Shown: positions 1-12,252 of the stretch, in pieces
Layout: the number at the start of each line of letters is the position of its first letter
Numbering within the stretch: position 1 is the stretch's first letter
NCBI GenBank assembly: GCA_014773175.1
Contig: VXCM01001272.1
Location: forward strand, 49,747-113,746
Length of the DNA: 64,000 nt
Direction: 5' to 3'
Origin: Lucifuga dentata
Lineage: Eukaryota; Chordata; Actinopteri; Ophidiiformes; Bythitidae
Made by a program: the position numbers and the translations under genes
The notes under the pieces: generated by a model
Told to the model about the DNA's origin: nothing
Seen by the model: the letters and a program-made list of their open reading frames with translations, nothing else
The model's database searches: none

Positions 1-256
1 AGGTACACTATGTTTAATCTGGTGAGAGCTGCAGTACCAACAAACTGACTGTTGGTTCCAACAATCAGGGCGCTAAAGTTATTACTTGAAAAAAAGCTTT
101 TCAGAGATCTCCCAGTATTTAAAAGCAGAAAGTTTGGCAAGTGACAGCATTATCATCACCTAACATTGTTTCAATTCATTTACACAACTCTGTGTCTCCT
201 GAGCTGCTACAAGAAATTAACCCACACTGGCACACACTCAAGTATGTCACACACCT

Positions 257-260
<4 letters not shown>

Positions 261-323
<63 letters not shown>
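261..323. repeat. (CA)n microsatellite
   Basis: About 31 uninterrupted CA units. The Thr-His and Cys-Val open frames across it are translated repeat and not genes. Upstream (1-260) is unique sequence with no recognisable gene. Confidence 0.97.
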
Positions 324-325
<2 letters not shown>

Positions 326-1412
326 GCCCTGTTGCCAATCGCAGTCACACCTTGGCATGACAACAAAAGTGTGTACATACACATGCATAAGGCATCTGTC
401 TCTTTCAGAAAATGCTGAACCTGCTTGACCTTGAAATCAAACAAGAACTGCCGAACAACAATGATTTAATGAAAACTACATGTAACAGAAAAAACTAGCA
501 TACTTTTTTGACACTATTAGTCTTAAGTTATGTTTACTTTATGTCTACTTGAACTTAAGACTATATAGTTATATTTACTNTTAGTCTTAAGTTATGTTTA
601 CTTTATGTCTACTTGAACTTAAGACTATATAGTTATATTTACTTACATGTTTCAAGGCAATCAGTTCCCTAGATTTTTTTTTAAATAAGATCAACTTGTC
701 ACATTTTACAGTGTAGACACACACCTCTTGCTATAGGACAGCAGAGGTCTGGGGAAATGTGTGTAGGATAAGAACTCTCTGAGTCAAAAGCAGCATTGAT
801 TGATTTAAGTTTTACATGAAATTCTGACAAGAACCAACAGGAAACAGCACATCTGGCTGTTTTTCTGCTCCAGAGAACAGGTTCGCATGAGAGATAGCTA
901 CAAGGCCACTGAGGCTTTGCCGAATAAATATGAGTTACCGTTGTCGAGATTCAGTTATTAGGAAAGCAGCTGTCCATAACCAAGGCTGCAGTTTTCACTT
1001 AGAATAATGCATTTAATATATATTTAGTCCACTGCATCACAGCCTGTGCACATCATTTTATTATGTATCTAACTGAAGTGACCTTCTTCTTGCTATTATG
1101 ACAGTAATCAACTTAGTAATTGCATTGTATAAAAATAAAATTACCTCAGATTTTTTCCTCACTTACATTCAAAAAAGGTTTAAAGGTACAAGACACTCGA
1201 GGAAGTTATTAATTAAAATTGATAGTTTGTGCATTGTGAACAGCCCCAAGAGTTTGTTCTTCAGAAATTCTCCTGATGTCAACCTCTTGAGACACATTGC
1301 ACTAAAATTTTCTTTTTTGAGAATCACAAGAACAAAGCCTGCATTCCCCATGTCACTCCTGACTTAAAGTGGATTTCCTTCTTAAATAGCTGCTGGTCCT
1401 TATTGTGGATCA

Positions 1413-1415
<3 letters not shown>
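324..1415. other. Unique AT-rich non-coding stretch
   Basis: Apart from the duplicated segment around the N at 580, I see no gene, RNA or repeat here. Short open frames on both strands have no coding-like composition. Confidence 0.6.
517..643. repeat. 63-bp direct duplication around a single N (assembly artefact)
   Basis: Bases 517-579 recur identically at 581-643, separated only by N 580. Identity is complete and the junction is exactly the N. This fits two contig ends that overlap but were not merged. Confidence 0.9.
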
Positions 1416-1449
<34 letters not shown>

Positions 1450-1458
1450 ACTCTCACA

Positions 1459-1493
<35 letters not shown>

Positions 1494-1494
1494 T
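1416..1494. repeat. Compound (CT)n/(CA)n microsatellite
   Basis: A CT run broken by a few CA units is followed by a pure CA run. Confidence 0.95.
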
Positions 1495-1878
1495 CAAGGG
1501 AGCCAGGTGGAAGGAGCTGACCAGAGCTGACAAGCTGATGTGCCATCATATTATATCCCTCCCACAATACCTTGTGGCACACACACCTGCTTTCTTGCAC
1601 AGACAACAGACGCGTCCCTGTTCTCAGCCTTGGGAACGCCATACGTCTCTGCTCTGATGAGGCTTTTTATAGTCAGTCAGCTCTCTTACCTGCATCCTCC
1701 AAACCTTCATCTGTCTCCATATCAAATACATCAGATCTGCTGCCTCCCAATGAGTGTCTAATGGACGGAGAAAAAGCAACGCAGAAACAAAGTAACGAAC
1801 AGAGAAGAAAGAGGGAGGGAATCATTAAAAACACTGATCATTTGATTAACAAATAGTGTATGTGTGCACATGTGAGCT

Positions 1879-1946
1879 GTGTGTGTGGCTGTGTGTGTGT
1901 GTGTGTGTGTGTGTGGCTGTGTGTTTACAAGGTGTGTGTGGGTGTT
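1879..1946. repeat. Interrupted (GT)n microsatellite
   Basis: GT units interrupted by GGCT and GTTTACAAG. The repeat runs directly into the hairpin at 1944-1991. Confidence 0.9.
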
Positions 1947-1991
1947 TGCATGTATACCTGCCCATTTCCCAGGGCAGGTATACATGCAAAC
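1944..1991. repeat. Perfect 20-bp inverted repeat with 8-base loop
   Basis: Arm 1944-1963 is the exact reverse complement of 1972-1991, with loop ATTTCCCA (1964-1971). One further G-T pair and a G-C pair extend the stem outward on the left. The left arm abuts the GT microsatellite. It could be a small RNA hairpin, a cruciform-prone palindrome, or the product of template switching. Nothing in the flanks decides between these. Confidence 0.9.
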
Positions 1992-2025
1992 GCTGCTGAG
2001 GGAACTAAGGAATATAGCAGACCGA

Positions 2026-2158
2026 GCAGGAGAATCCTGCTTTACAGGCTGACAGGGTGGGATCTCTCTCTCTCTCTCTCTCTCTCACATGNGCAGGAGA
2101 ATCCTGCTTTACAGGCTGACAGGGTGGGATCTCTCTCTCTCTCTCTCTCTCTCACATG
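2026..2158. repeat. 66-bp direct duplication around a single N (assembly artefact)
   Basis: Copy 2026-2091, N at 2092, copy 2093-2158. Each copy ends in the same (CT)n and CACATG, so this CT microsatellite probably exists once in the genome. Confidence 0.9.
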
Positions 2159-2496
2159 CAAACCACACCATAATTGTCCTCATACAAAAGTACACACACA
2201 ATTATACACATACTCTTTACATTTATGAATAAGAACAGCAAAAACGATCCAATGTACTTGATTTAATATTTAATCATGTATGGATCCACACAAGACCTTT
2301 GTGCATGTTGCATGCGCACACACGTACACAATCTCTCTCTCTCTTTCTCACACAAACACACACACTCACGTACAAACTACATACACACAAAGAGCTGCTG
2401 GCAGTGTGTTTTTCGCTTGACTTGAGCTCTCCTGTGACATTTCCTCATTGGCTTGATTGTCTCAATTATCCCTGCTTATTGGACGGAGATGGTTAA

Positions 2497-3771
2497 CCCA
2501 TTAACTTACACACAGGGAGGAGAAAAAGAAAGACAAAAAGGGAGATGGAGAGATGCAGTGAGAGAAAGGGAAAGAGCTGGATTATGGTTCAACTTGCCTT
2601 AGGCGTGTTGTGAATCACGCAACTATGTAATGCCACAAAAACAGGCTGTGCTGGCTGTGCACCAACATGAGTTCTGCACAAAGAGGAGAGAGGAGCTGAA
2701 GGAGCAGAGAAGCACCAGCACCTCCGGACCTGATGGAGGCCTGACCTCCTCCACTCACAACACCATCCACCTTTCAGCTTTAACACATCATACTGGTGCA
2801 GCTTTGTTTGTATGCGTGTATCTGTGACCAATGTGTGCCAACCTGCAGTGTACGTACTTTGAAATAACTGTGTGTGCGCGTGCGTGTGAATTGCCCTGTG
2901 TCAGGCCTCTGCTGTGTTCAGTAAGTGAGGCGTGCTAATACTGCGTGTGCTCAGGTTTCACGCATCAGCACACAGTCGAAGAGACTTATCCGGGGTCACA
3001 GACTCCACTGTCAAACCCTGCTTCTCATCTTCCTCCTCCTCCTCCTCCTCCCTGCAACTCAATTCTTCCTCATCTCCTACTAAATACTTTACCTTTAATC
3101 ACAGGTTGAGCCTTCTCTATCTTTCAGTTTCACTTTTGCCCCCATCATTCTCCAACTTCACTATAAGCCCTCCCTTCCCTCTGCCTCTCATCCTCCTTTC
3201 TCCTCCTCCTCCTCTTTCTCCCCAGAGGATTCCATCATGCTCAGTCTTTTAGTATCTTTCATGTCATTTACCTGTCAACATAGTTGAGAATGTGCGAGTG
3301 GCTCCCCAACAAAGGAAAAACACCCAGCTGTCATCTCAGAAAATGCTGCAGGGAGGAGGGAGCAGCAAGGGAGATCAACAGGGGCACAGAGGGAGATAGG
3401 TAAATGGGGAGGAGGAAGAAATGAGGAATGATGAAGAAAGCAGAATGGGACAGAAAAAAGGAGGCAGAGGAAATGTTGTGCACTTAATAAGTGTTAAATA
3501 AAAACAGCTTGTACTGCACCCGAGTAGAAATGAAAGGTGAGAAAATAGCGTGTAAACAGCAACACATCTCAAACATGTTTTCAATAAATCTATAGATGTG
3601 CTCTGAGTGTGAAGAACACACACATGTACAGGTACAACCGCTTTAGCCTCAAACTGCTATGAATCCTCATCAGCTCTAGTCCAAACAGTAGGATACATAT
3701 AAGATATCAATCCAGAAGGCATGTTACTCAAACTGTGTGACTGTCCATCTATCCCATGTCTATTGTACTGT

Positions 3772-3804
<33 letters not shown>

Positions 3805-4367
3805 TGTCTTTTGTCAGTGCTAATCTGCTAGAACAGCACCCGTCCTCAACATTGCACTAGTCAATGTATTATTTTCGGATTAGCCAGTATGTTAGCCTAG
3901 CAGCATCCCACAGCCTATGCTGGGGAGAGGCAGCCATCTTAGAACAATGGCTACTGATGAAGCACTAAGAGGCTTGATTGGATTAATCATCTCTTCTCCT
4001 CCTCCCTTTTCTTTCTCTCGCCATCCCCGTTTTGTTTTCACTCCGCTACTGTTCTGCTTTTCTTTTGCCTTTCCCTCTGTCCCATTTTGTTGTTTCTCCT
4101 TGGTGAGAAGATGATGCTGACAATGCCCCTTTGATAAAGAAGGCAAAATGACAAGTGGACAAGGACATTTCAAGGTAACAAGTACAGTTCCAATTAAAAG
4201 AAACTCAAATAGCTTATAACTACCTCTGTGTGGTTGTACATTTTAGATTATCGCACACTGCCATTGTTATGTGTAGGCCCCTCCTACATGAGAGCCAGGA
4301 TTAAGATGAAATATGTAATAAATGTCATTTGTAGGAGGTGGAAAAGAAAAGTGTAACTGAGGAGATA
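2497..4367. other. Non-coding stretch with TCC-rich tracts
   Basis: Contains TCC-repeat tracts near 3017-3050 and 3185-3220 and purine-rich sequence at 3350-3475. No exon with convincing splice signals was found. Confidence 0.55.
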
Positions 4368-4387
4368 TGAGAGAGAGAGAGAGAGAG

Positions 4388-4437
<50 letters not shown>
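4368..4437. repeat. (GA)n microsatellite
   Basis: About 33 GA units with one CA interruption near 4388. Confidence 0.97.
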
Positions 4438-4439
<2 letters not shown>

Positions 4440-4580
4440 GAATCTCTGTAGATTTGGCCTGTGTTTAGTTGGGACAGGCTACCAAGTGGCAGTGACTAGC
4501 CTGGGCGGCCTTTGGCCCGCTGTCCTCACCAATCACATTCCACTCCCAGCTCCGCCAGCATGGACCCACAGCAACCTTCC

Positions 4581-4711
4581 AGGCTGATGCCAAACACCCG
4601 CGCACAAACACACACACTGCACACAAACGCATACACACAGGCAACNAGGCTGATGCCAAACACCCGCGCACAAACACACACACTGCACACAAACGCATAC
4701 ACACAGGCAAC
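4581..4711. repeat. 65-bp direct duplication around a single N (assembly artefact)
   Basis: Copy 4581-4645, N at 4646, copy 4647-4711. The copies are identical, including the internal CA-rich sequence. Confidence 0.9.
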
Positions 4712-5046
4712 CATGGCTCATACAAACACTGCAGCCAACTCCATTTTCAAACATGGATAACAACTGAATTAACACTGTGTGATCCTCTGCCAAAGCAGAA
4801 GGATGCTCCCTTATACATTCACACACGCACACACAAAATACACAAACATGCACACTTCCACACATGCACACACATACACACAAAAACAATGGGCCATTTG
4901 GGTGGCGTTATCTGTGGTTAGATTTAAATTCATCATCCCCTCTTTAGGTCTGTCTCCCTCTCTTTCCCTCTCAATCTCTCTGTCTTTTCTGCTGTTGTGA
5001 GGATAGAAGCTAAATTAATATGTTATGCTCATGTAGTTAAAGTTAA

Positions 5047-5069
5047 TTTTTTTTTTTTTTTTTTTTTTT
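5047..5069. repeat. poly(T) tract
   Basis: About 23 consecutive T. It could be the tail of an old antisense retro-insertion, but no recognisable body is attached. Confidence 0.85.
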
Positions 5070-5353
5070 AATGACACCTCCTCAGTTGTTTGTAAAGCAA
5101 AATGCCATTTGAAAGGATACAAGCGTGAACCAGACAAGTGAGGTATAAGGTGGATAAGGAAAGGCAAGTGAGACTATATCAAAACGAGGAAAAGAACACC
5201 ATTTGTTCCCTCATCTTTATACATTTCAAATCATTTATTGGATGCCATATCTGCACCTCCTTCTTCTGCTGTCTTCTTTTCACCTTGTCTCACCTTTTTC
5301 TGTCATTTCCTTCTCCTCTCCATTTTTCCCTTTCGCTGGTTAAGAAAAATGTT

Positions 5354-5354
5354 A

Positions 5355-5407
<53 letters not shown>

Positions 5408-5490
5408 CATCCATTATTTATCTATCTATCTATAGGCACAGAGATAGAAATATATATATATATAGATCTCTCTCTCTCTCTCTCTCTCGT
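5354..5490. repeat. Compound (TATC)n-(TA)n-(TC)n microsatellite
   Basis: TATC units run to about 5434 with a CCATCC interruption, followed by a short TA run and a TC run. The 22 bases just upstream (5331-5352) recur before another microsatellite at 30671. Confidence 0.95.
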
Positions 5491-7360
5491 TATTTCCTCT
5501 ATCCAGGGCTGAAAAAGGTTGTTTCTCTTTTTCTATAATCCTCCTATCACATCACCATTGTAATCTGACACTTCTCTTCCCTCATTCCTCCCTCTTTCTT
5601 ATCCATTCCCATTACTTGTCTCATTGCCGTATGTATAAACTTTTGCACGAGTGGCAAACATTGCACAAAATGTGCACACAGTGCAGAGACACATGCAAAT
5701 CCACAAATGCGCATGCTCGGGCATAGACACGCACGCACGCACACACACACACCTATGATCTGAGAGCTGTTTTGTTTTTGTTTTTGAACAAACCATTTAT
5801 CACAGCTATGGTTATTTAAGGATCTCTTCTCTGCTGAAAATCACAGGAGGAGAAAATGGCAACCAGCTAAAAAGGGACAGGCAATCACCTGACACCACAG
5901 CTATTCATCCAGCAAAGAGCTAGCTCTGTTTGGTCCTCCACCAGCAAGAAGAGGAAAGGCCTTCCAAGAATCCCTCCTCTCTCTTCTCTATCTTGTTCCA
6001 CAGATTAATCTGTCCAGCAGCCGTATAAATCTCCATGCTCACTGTAGAGAAATGCTCTATGTGAATCATTATATAAAATGCAAAAAGCAGATAAACCTTG
6101 GTGAAGCTTGGGACACCACTGCAAATGAAATGGAACAAAGACCAAAGTGGACTCTGCATGTTCCTTGATCTGTAAACACCCGAACCTGACCTCAAGCCAC
6201 ACTGACCCTCTCAGCTATTTGTAACGTGAACACTGTTATTCTGTGCTTGGACTATTGTGTGAGAAACAGGGAATGTGAGTCAGAGATCTTTGAAATGTAG
6301 GTTTACATTAGCCAGAGAGGTTTGTGTGTGAGTATCCTTGTGTTTAATGTGTTGGTGGGCTCACTGTTAACATGTCATGATCATTTATGGCTGAGGCTGA
6401 AACGACTCCCCTTTGCTAACGCTGTTAAACTGGGGGAGTGGGGGTGGGGGAGGAATGGGTGGTCCAGGAGGAGGAGGAGCAAAAGCACCAGAAGAAGGAA
6501 AAANGGGGTGGGGGAGGAATGGGTGGTCCAGGAGGAGGAGGAGCAAAAGCACCAGAAGAAGGAAAAAACACAGGGGGATGGGGGGGAGCCTCAGGAGGAA
6601 GGGTTGAGATGGCTTCAAAGGGTCCTGCTGTAACCATGGTGCTGCTGAGTTTGGTCACTGTGGGAACAGACGATCCGCAATGTTCAGGCCATGGAGAAGC
6701 TTTTTTTGAACTGCAGGTTATTTTTCCGCCCTCTCTGTCAGGTTTTCACACAAACATACACAGTCTGGAAATTCGAAATAATTTTTGTAATTATAAAATA
6801 AAACAAATCATTAACTGTAATAAAGATGTAGTTGAATATAATGATTTAGCCCCAGAAACACAATAATACAATAGTATGTTTGGATGGAGAGGAGACATCG
6901 GTGAAGATGATGATGACGATGATGAGGTCCTTTAAATCAAGTCAAGGTTCAGATTGTATGAGCAGTCTTATCAATTACTCTATTGGTTTCACGATCAATT
7001 AATAATTTAATTGTTCAGATACGAATTGTCAAAAAATAATGATTAATGCCCATTAAATGTTATTAGGCTAATATTTTTATAATTGCAGTCAAAAACCCAA
7101 ACTTATTAGTTTAATCTCAGTGTTTCTGCCTGAATTTTCCATCTATTTGGTAACATTTCTATTGCTGTTGTAAATCCAGCTGGATTGAAAAAGCCTCCTA
7201 TCTTATCAGATGCAGATGATGGGAAGAGTGCCCCAAAGATCTTTTGAGCGAACATGATGAAACAGAGTCTCTTTTGTTTCAGGACAGTGGTATTGCAAAA
7301 TTACCTTCATCAATCTTGCTGGCCACCATTGGCAAGACCAATCTCTACTGTCAGATCTGC
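5491..7360. other. Non-coding stretch
   Basis: Apart from the G-rich duplicated segment at 6441-6567, I see only unique sequence. It is AT-rich at 6780-7190. No supported gene. Confidence 0.55.
6441..6567. repeat. 63-bp direct duplication around a single N (assembly artefact)
   Basis: Copy 6441-6503, N at 6504, copy 6505-6567. The sequence is G-rich, and the Gly/Glu-rich open frames spanning it are inflated by the duplication. Confidence 0.9.
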
Positions 7361-7408
7361 TGTGTGTGTGTGTGTGTGTATGTGTGTGTGTGTGGTGTGG
7401 TGTGTGTA
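7361..7408. repeat. Interrupted (TG)n microsatellite
   Basis: TG units with TA and GGTG interruptions. Confidence 0.9.
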
Positions 7409-7508
7409 ATTTATATATTTGTTTGCACGGATAGGGCATCAGGTGTTCTCATGTGTGCATGCAAGTGTGTGTGTTTCTGTGTATGTGCATGCATGCGTGT
7501 GTACTGTA

Positions 7509-7512
<4 letters not shown>

Positions 7513-7566
<54 letters not shown>
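7513..7566. repeat. (TG)n microsatellite
   Basis: 27 uninterrupted TG units. Confidence 0.97.
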
Positions 7567-7568
<2 letters not shown>

Positions 7569-9040
7569 TGATTTATTTCCTTTCAAAGCAAGCCAACAGG
7601 CTGATTTCTGTCATGGGGACAGGCTCTTTTAAGAGTGACTGTGGGATTTACAGCCTCTTAATGATCACACTCTCAATCAGACCTGCAGAATAGTGTGTGT
7701 GGGTGTGTGTGTGTGAGCGCATGCATTTACAGAACAGAATGGTAGGATGAAGTTGAGTAAGCACCTTGATTTCCTTTCTTGCTGTGATGTCACTGAATTT
7801 ATAACTAGCTCTTGCCATACTTGCTATAAATCAACATGAATACACTCACAGATACACACACCGTTGTCTGTCTATGTATCGTGCTTATGACAAAGAGGAG
7901 AGTGGAGAGGAATTGTGATGAAGGAGAAAAAATCAGAACATAGAGACAGATGAGGGATGGTTTCTTTCATTCAACAAGTCAGACATGAACATACAAGCAC
8001 AAAATACGTTCCATAGTCTCAGCCTCCATTTTTCTATCATGGCACACTAACATGTTGATACTACCACCGCACACCAGCAGTGAAAAGGTGATTTCTAGGT
8101 GGATATGACTGTCACCAAGTTAGTAGAGATGTGAGTCTGGGCAGTAGCACAGAGGTGACTCCCACTGTGTGAAGAATGAGGATAACAGAGGAGGGCTCAC
8201 TCAAAGTCAAGCATAGAGTGGTGGCAGGGGTGCTGGAGGTGACCAGAAGGGAGAGTAATTGCCTCACCACACTCAAGGTGCTTGAAATGATCTGTGACCA
8301 GTTCTAAGTGTGCACGCTCGAAGGGAGGGGAGAGTGACATAGTGTGAGAGAAGCACTGCATGAGAGAGAGGGCAAGGGAGAGAAACGACTGTTGCAAATG
8401 CCCATTTCCTGCCACTGAGGGGTCATGCCTGAGCGCAGTCAGGAAGTGTGGGATGGAGCGGAAGGTGGAATAACGGAGGGATAATCTTGTCTGAGCTGCA
8501 GCGAGTGAGGGCAGGGGTCTTGTTATGAGAAAATGAAAGGGGAGAGGTGGAGGAAACGGTCATGGGCTATTAGAACCACCTCAGTTTTATGTAATGGCAG
8601 ATGGAGCGAGGGGAGCTGGACACAAATACACCAGCAAATATGAGCAGTGTCTATATGTACACTAGCTATATGTACAGCAAAAGACATTTCCAAACCAAAA
8701 ATAAAAAAATAAAAAAAACTCACAAAAAAAGCAAGTACAACAAATACAACATACTTTGAAAATGATTTATATCAACTTATATCAGTATATATCAACATAA
8801 CATGACTATTGGTGCTTTCACACATTTACACATAAGATAATTCTATGAAAGAAAAAAACATATATATAAAGATATGGCGATCAAATGAGGAGAGACCATT
8901 GTTTATTCCACTTAGCTAGACTATCTAATAAGCTCATAAAATCATGCCACTTAAATGTAATGCAGTCTTTCACATTTACGGTAAATCATGATAACAATAT
9001 CAAATCTCACGCCATTATATTGATAAATATATTGATATAT
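7567..9040. other. Non-coding stretch, AT-rich at its end
   Basis: No supported gene. From about 8640 it becomes A-rich and AT-rich up to the hAT-like element. Confidence 0.55.
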
Positions 9041-9524
9041 GCCAGGGCTCTTCAACTATTTTGTTATGAGGGTCAGATTCTCCAAATGTAAAATGTACGG
9101 GGGCCGGGGTCAGATCTGGATCCACAGGGACCTTAAGGTCTAGCAGAGGGGAATAGCCAGATGAAAATACCAATGATGCTGCAGGTGGGACGAATAAGTC
9201 CGTTGTTTCTTCGTGCCAAGAAAATTATGAAAGACAAAAAATTATGTTTGCTTAGTTTAAGTTTAGTTTAATTTTAATTAATATCATCGTGTGCAGTGCA
9301 AAGGTAGTTCACGCAGAATTTGGTGTCATCTGGGGTGGCATAAAGAGGAGTAAATACAACTAGGCACATTCTTGGTCAAAAATATTTTTTTGCGATTTTA
9401 TTTGTTTTAATATGTCAAATTTAATGTCAATCAATTCAATCAAAATCAATCAAAATCAATCGAAGGGCAGGATAAAATATAGTCAGGGACCGGATTGGCC
9501 CACAGGCCATAAGTTAAAGAGGTA
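9041..9524. mobile_element. hAT-like non-autonomous DNA transposon remnant
   Basis: The left end reads CCAGGGCTCTTCAACT. The right end, reverse complemented, reads TACCTCTTTAACTT, so the two form a degenerate terminal inverted repeat. Both ends continue into GGGCCGG- and GGCCAC-like motifs that are common in fish hAT-derived repeats. The flanks TGATATAT (9033-9040) and TGATATAC (9525-9532) resemble an 8-bp target duplication with one mismatch, as expected for hAT. The interior (about 480 bp) has no transposase frame, only short AATCA-type repeats near 9425-9462. Family assignment rests on recalled consensus and is uncertain. Confidence 0.5.
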
Positions 9525-9833
9525 TGATATACACTGTGTTGTGTTACTATATAATAGCCAGTGGGCTTGAATAGATGAGGGACACAAATGTAGGCAGATG
9601 AGATCATATACAGAAGAAATGCAGAAAAAAGAGAGATCAATGTATAGACAGAAGAGACAGTGTGAGAAAGAGAGGAGAGACAGAGAAGAAACACAGTGTT
9701 TGTGTTTCTACTCTCCTATTTTCTGTAGTCTTATTTTTCTCATGTCGCTCCTCTTTCATCTCCTCTCCAGCCATAACCCTCTAATCAGACAGTATCTGCC
9801 CTGGAAGCATAACTGTATTTCTGTGGTGTATTC

Positions 9834-9836
<3 letters not shown>

Positions 9837-9872
<36 letters not shown>

Positions 9873-9888
9873 CCTCCCTCCTCTCTCT
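9837..9888. repeat. (TC)n followed by (CCCT)n
   Basis: A TC run grading into CCCT units. Confidence 0.93.
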
Positions 9889-11460
9889 TTTGCCATTCGC
9901 TCTCTTTATCCCTCACTGACTTACATGCTTCACTTCCCCTGCTGTAATCTCAACAGCATTTACGGAGCTAATTAATGGGGCAGAGGGTTGAGTACTTCTC
10001 AACTGAGACAACTCCTTCTCTTTGTCTCTCTCTCACACACATAACTGCTTCCAGAAAAAGAGGGAGCAATGTAAGATGAGGAGAATGGGTGAAAGAAACA
10101 GAAAGAGGATAAATGTACTTTTCTGCTTAGTACCAGATTATAAAGACTGATTTGTAATAGATTTTGGGAGACTGGTAAAATGGTCCATCTGCCTGAAAAT
10201 CATCCATATCTTTTCAATAATTTGTCTGCTCACCCTGACACTTTTCAGATTAAATCATGCTGAGTGACAGCAAGTGAACAGGTCAGAAATGAGAAACTGA
10301 GAACTAGCACCTCTAAAATTAAATGCTATACATGCATAAATTGTAGCTTCTCAGGGTAAATGCAGCAAGTTATGAAGAAAGTTATGCTGGGCCAATATAA
10401 TGGCAATAATTTTCAGTTGTTTGAGGTTTCCCTGCTGACTTACAAAGTGCAAGGTGCCAGGTTACTATTCACCACTGGTGGGTTCATCCAATCAACATTC
10501 TTATATGAAGTAGATGAGAGAGAGCTTTGAGTTGAAGACAAAATACTGTGTAAAATGAGGTAGCCATGAGAAAACAGATGCGCTGTACAGCAAAAAGCAG
10601 AGACTGCAGAGTAAAATGTCACCTTATCATCAGACCAGAAAGGCCGACCTCATCTTCCCTCTGCCTCGCTTAGATTTGAGATAGTGAGAAACTGGTGGAC
10701 TCTGTGGGCTATGCTGGAATATCTAGTCTGGTCTGTGTCTGCTGGATGTAAGTAGATGTTTTACTGACACCTTAACTAACCCCAACACCTTCTGTCAAAG
10801 GTATCGGGGTTGTGTTGCTGTGAATTTGCCTTTCTTCTCACTAGTGGTCAAAGGATCTAATGGAAATAGTCTTCGAATTGTCTAGGAAAGTCACATAATT
10901 CAAAATACCTATTTTCTCACAAATTAAAAATCACACTTAAACTGCATGATAGAGGCTAATTAAGATTTTAGAGTTAAGAAAAGTACAACTCGTTCAACTT
11001 CTATTTGTGAGGCTTCAATAAATCCTAGGTCACCATTTGGTGTCAGAAAAATGGCATGGTGTAATTCAGATTTGAGTCAGTGTCAGATAACTGTGGTAAA
11101 AATAAACACCCTCTATTCTTCAAACATGGCAACTCTGCATTCACATTTAATTCCGAATTTTGGGGTTTTCATTTAGGAATTGTGGCTAAAATTTGGTATT
11201 TCACACAAATCCTTCCCATTCAAACCCACATTCCATTTTGCCATTTACATTCTTAGAAAAATGGGAAATGTATGCAGCAACAACAAAACAACACTGTAAA
11301 CTGTAAACATCATATCTACACAATGCTAGATTATAGAGAACAGAGAAACCAAGCAGAAAAACCAGAACGCAATATATAAACAATCATTAGCTATGGATCC
11401 CAAGTCTCTCATTTCTAGTTTATTTCCACCCTGTGTGAAATTCTTTTTATTTTCTGCTTC
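9889..11460. other. Unique non-coding stretch
   Basis: Mostly AT-rich unique sequence with stops in all frames. No gene, RNA or repeat recognised. Confidence 0.55.
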
Positions 11461-11467
11461 CTGACTC

Positions 11468-11587
11468 TAAATTTCTCCTTTCCTTTGTCGTCTTGCTTCA
11501 TCAGCCGGGCCAAACCCACCATACTCACCAGGCTTCATGCTAGAATCCTGCCTTCTTTCACCATATTTCCCCATTTCATTTGCTTTA
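11468..11587 (-). CDS. Weak candidate exon, hydrophilic K/E/R/G-rich (unidentified)
   Basis: On the minus strand an acceptor-like TTTCAG precedes position 11587. A single open frame then runs 39 codons to a TAG ending at about 11468. The peptide is hydrophilic and includes KYGERRQDSSMKPG and FGPADEARRQRKGEI. A donor-like GTGAGTATG at 11528-11523 would instead give a 59-bp internal exon (11529-11587). Against it: a stop lies only about ten codons upstream in the same frame, and frames this long are frequent by chance in the window. No family is recognised. Confidence 0.2.
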
Positions 11588-11660
11588 CTGAAACATTTGG
11601 ACACATGCACCTATGTAAGTACAACACACCATCTTTTTGTTATGCTCTAGGTGTACATAT

Positions 11661-12252
11661 TTAAAGGACCATACTATCTATTTTGCATGTTTGAGCTAAT
11701 ATATTCAATTTTCATACATGTAATGTTATTGATAATCATTTCCCAAAGGATAAAACCATATTTCAACTTTCCTGATAGTTTGCAAAATCTCTTAATCTTT
11801 CAAAATCAAATATTGAAGTGATACATCCACCTTAAAAATCGATCTTTTGCCTGCGAATAGTTACGCAGCCTTATGAAGTCACAGTCATTTCAATTTTGCA
11901 ATAAACGTAGGTCTTCTTTTGGGACTATATTTCCCGGTGGAGACATACATTCACTCCGTGCTTTTTACTGCACTTAAATGCTAAAATTACAAAACTTTGA
12001 AAAAAACCTGAATGATACGTCTTGTTCATGATGATGGATTACCTATCCCAAGAACGTTTCAAGTATCAATAAGTTGATTTTAATAGCGTACCAGAATGAA
12101 GTGAAACCAATGGCAGTCTGGAAGGTAGGAAAAACATTTTTAACTTACCATTCCAGTAGTATGCTTTGGGAAATGATTGTCAGTAACATTACATGTATGA
12201 AAATTGAATATATTAGGCTCAAACATGCAAAATGGGTGGTGTGGTCCTTTAA
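11661..12252. mobile_element. MITE with ~88-bp terminal inverted repeats and TTAA ends
   Basis: The left arm 11661-11748 and right arm 12164-12252 are reverse complements over about 88 bases with a handful of mismatches and one indel. The outer ends read TTAAAGGACC and GGTCCTTTAA, so the element is bounded by TTAA. TTAA is the target duplicated by piggyBac and Kolobok transposons. The AAAGG start resembles fish Kolobok-type MITEs, but I cannot separate the two families from this. The 415-bp interior has no transposase frame. Confidence 0.85.

Noticed and set aside
141..428. Thr-His and Cys-Val rich open frames over the CA repeat
   Set aside because: Translated microsatellite. The same applies to all Thr-His, Cys-Val, Ser-Leu and Arg-Glu repeat frames in the window.
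6438..6866. 142-codon Gly/Glu-rich frame
   Set aside because: It crosses the N at 6504 and the duplicated segment, so its length is an assembly artefact, and it has no splice context.
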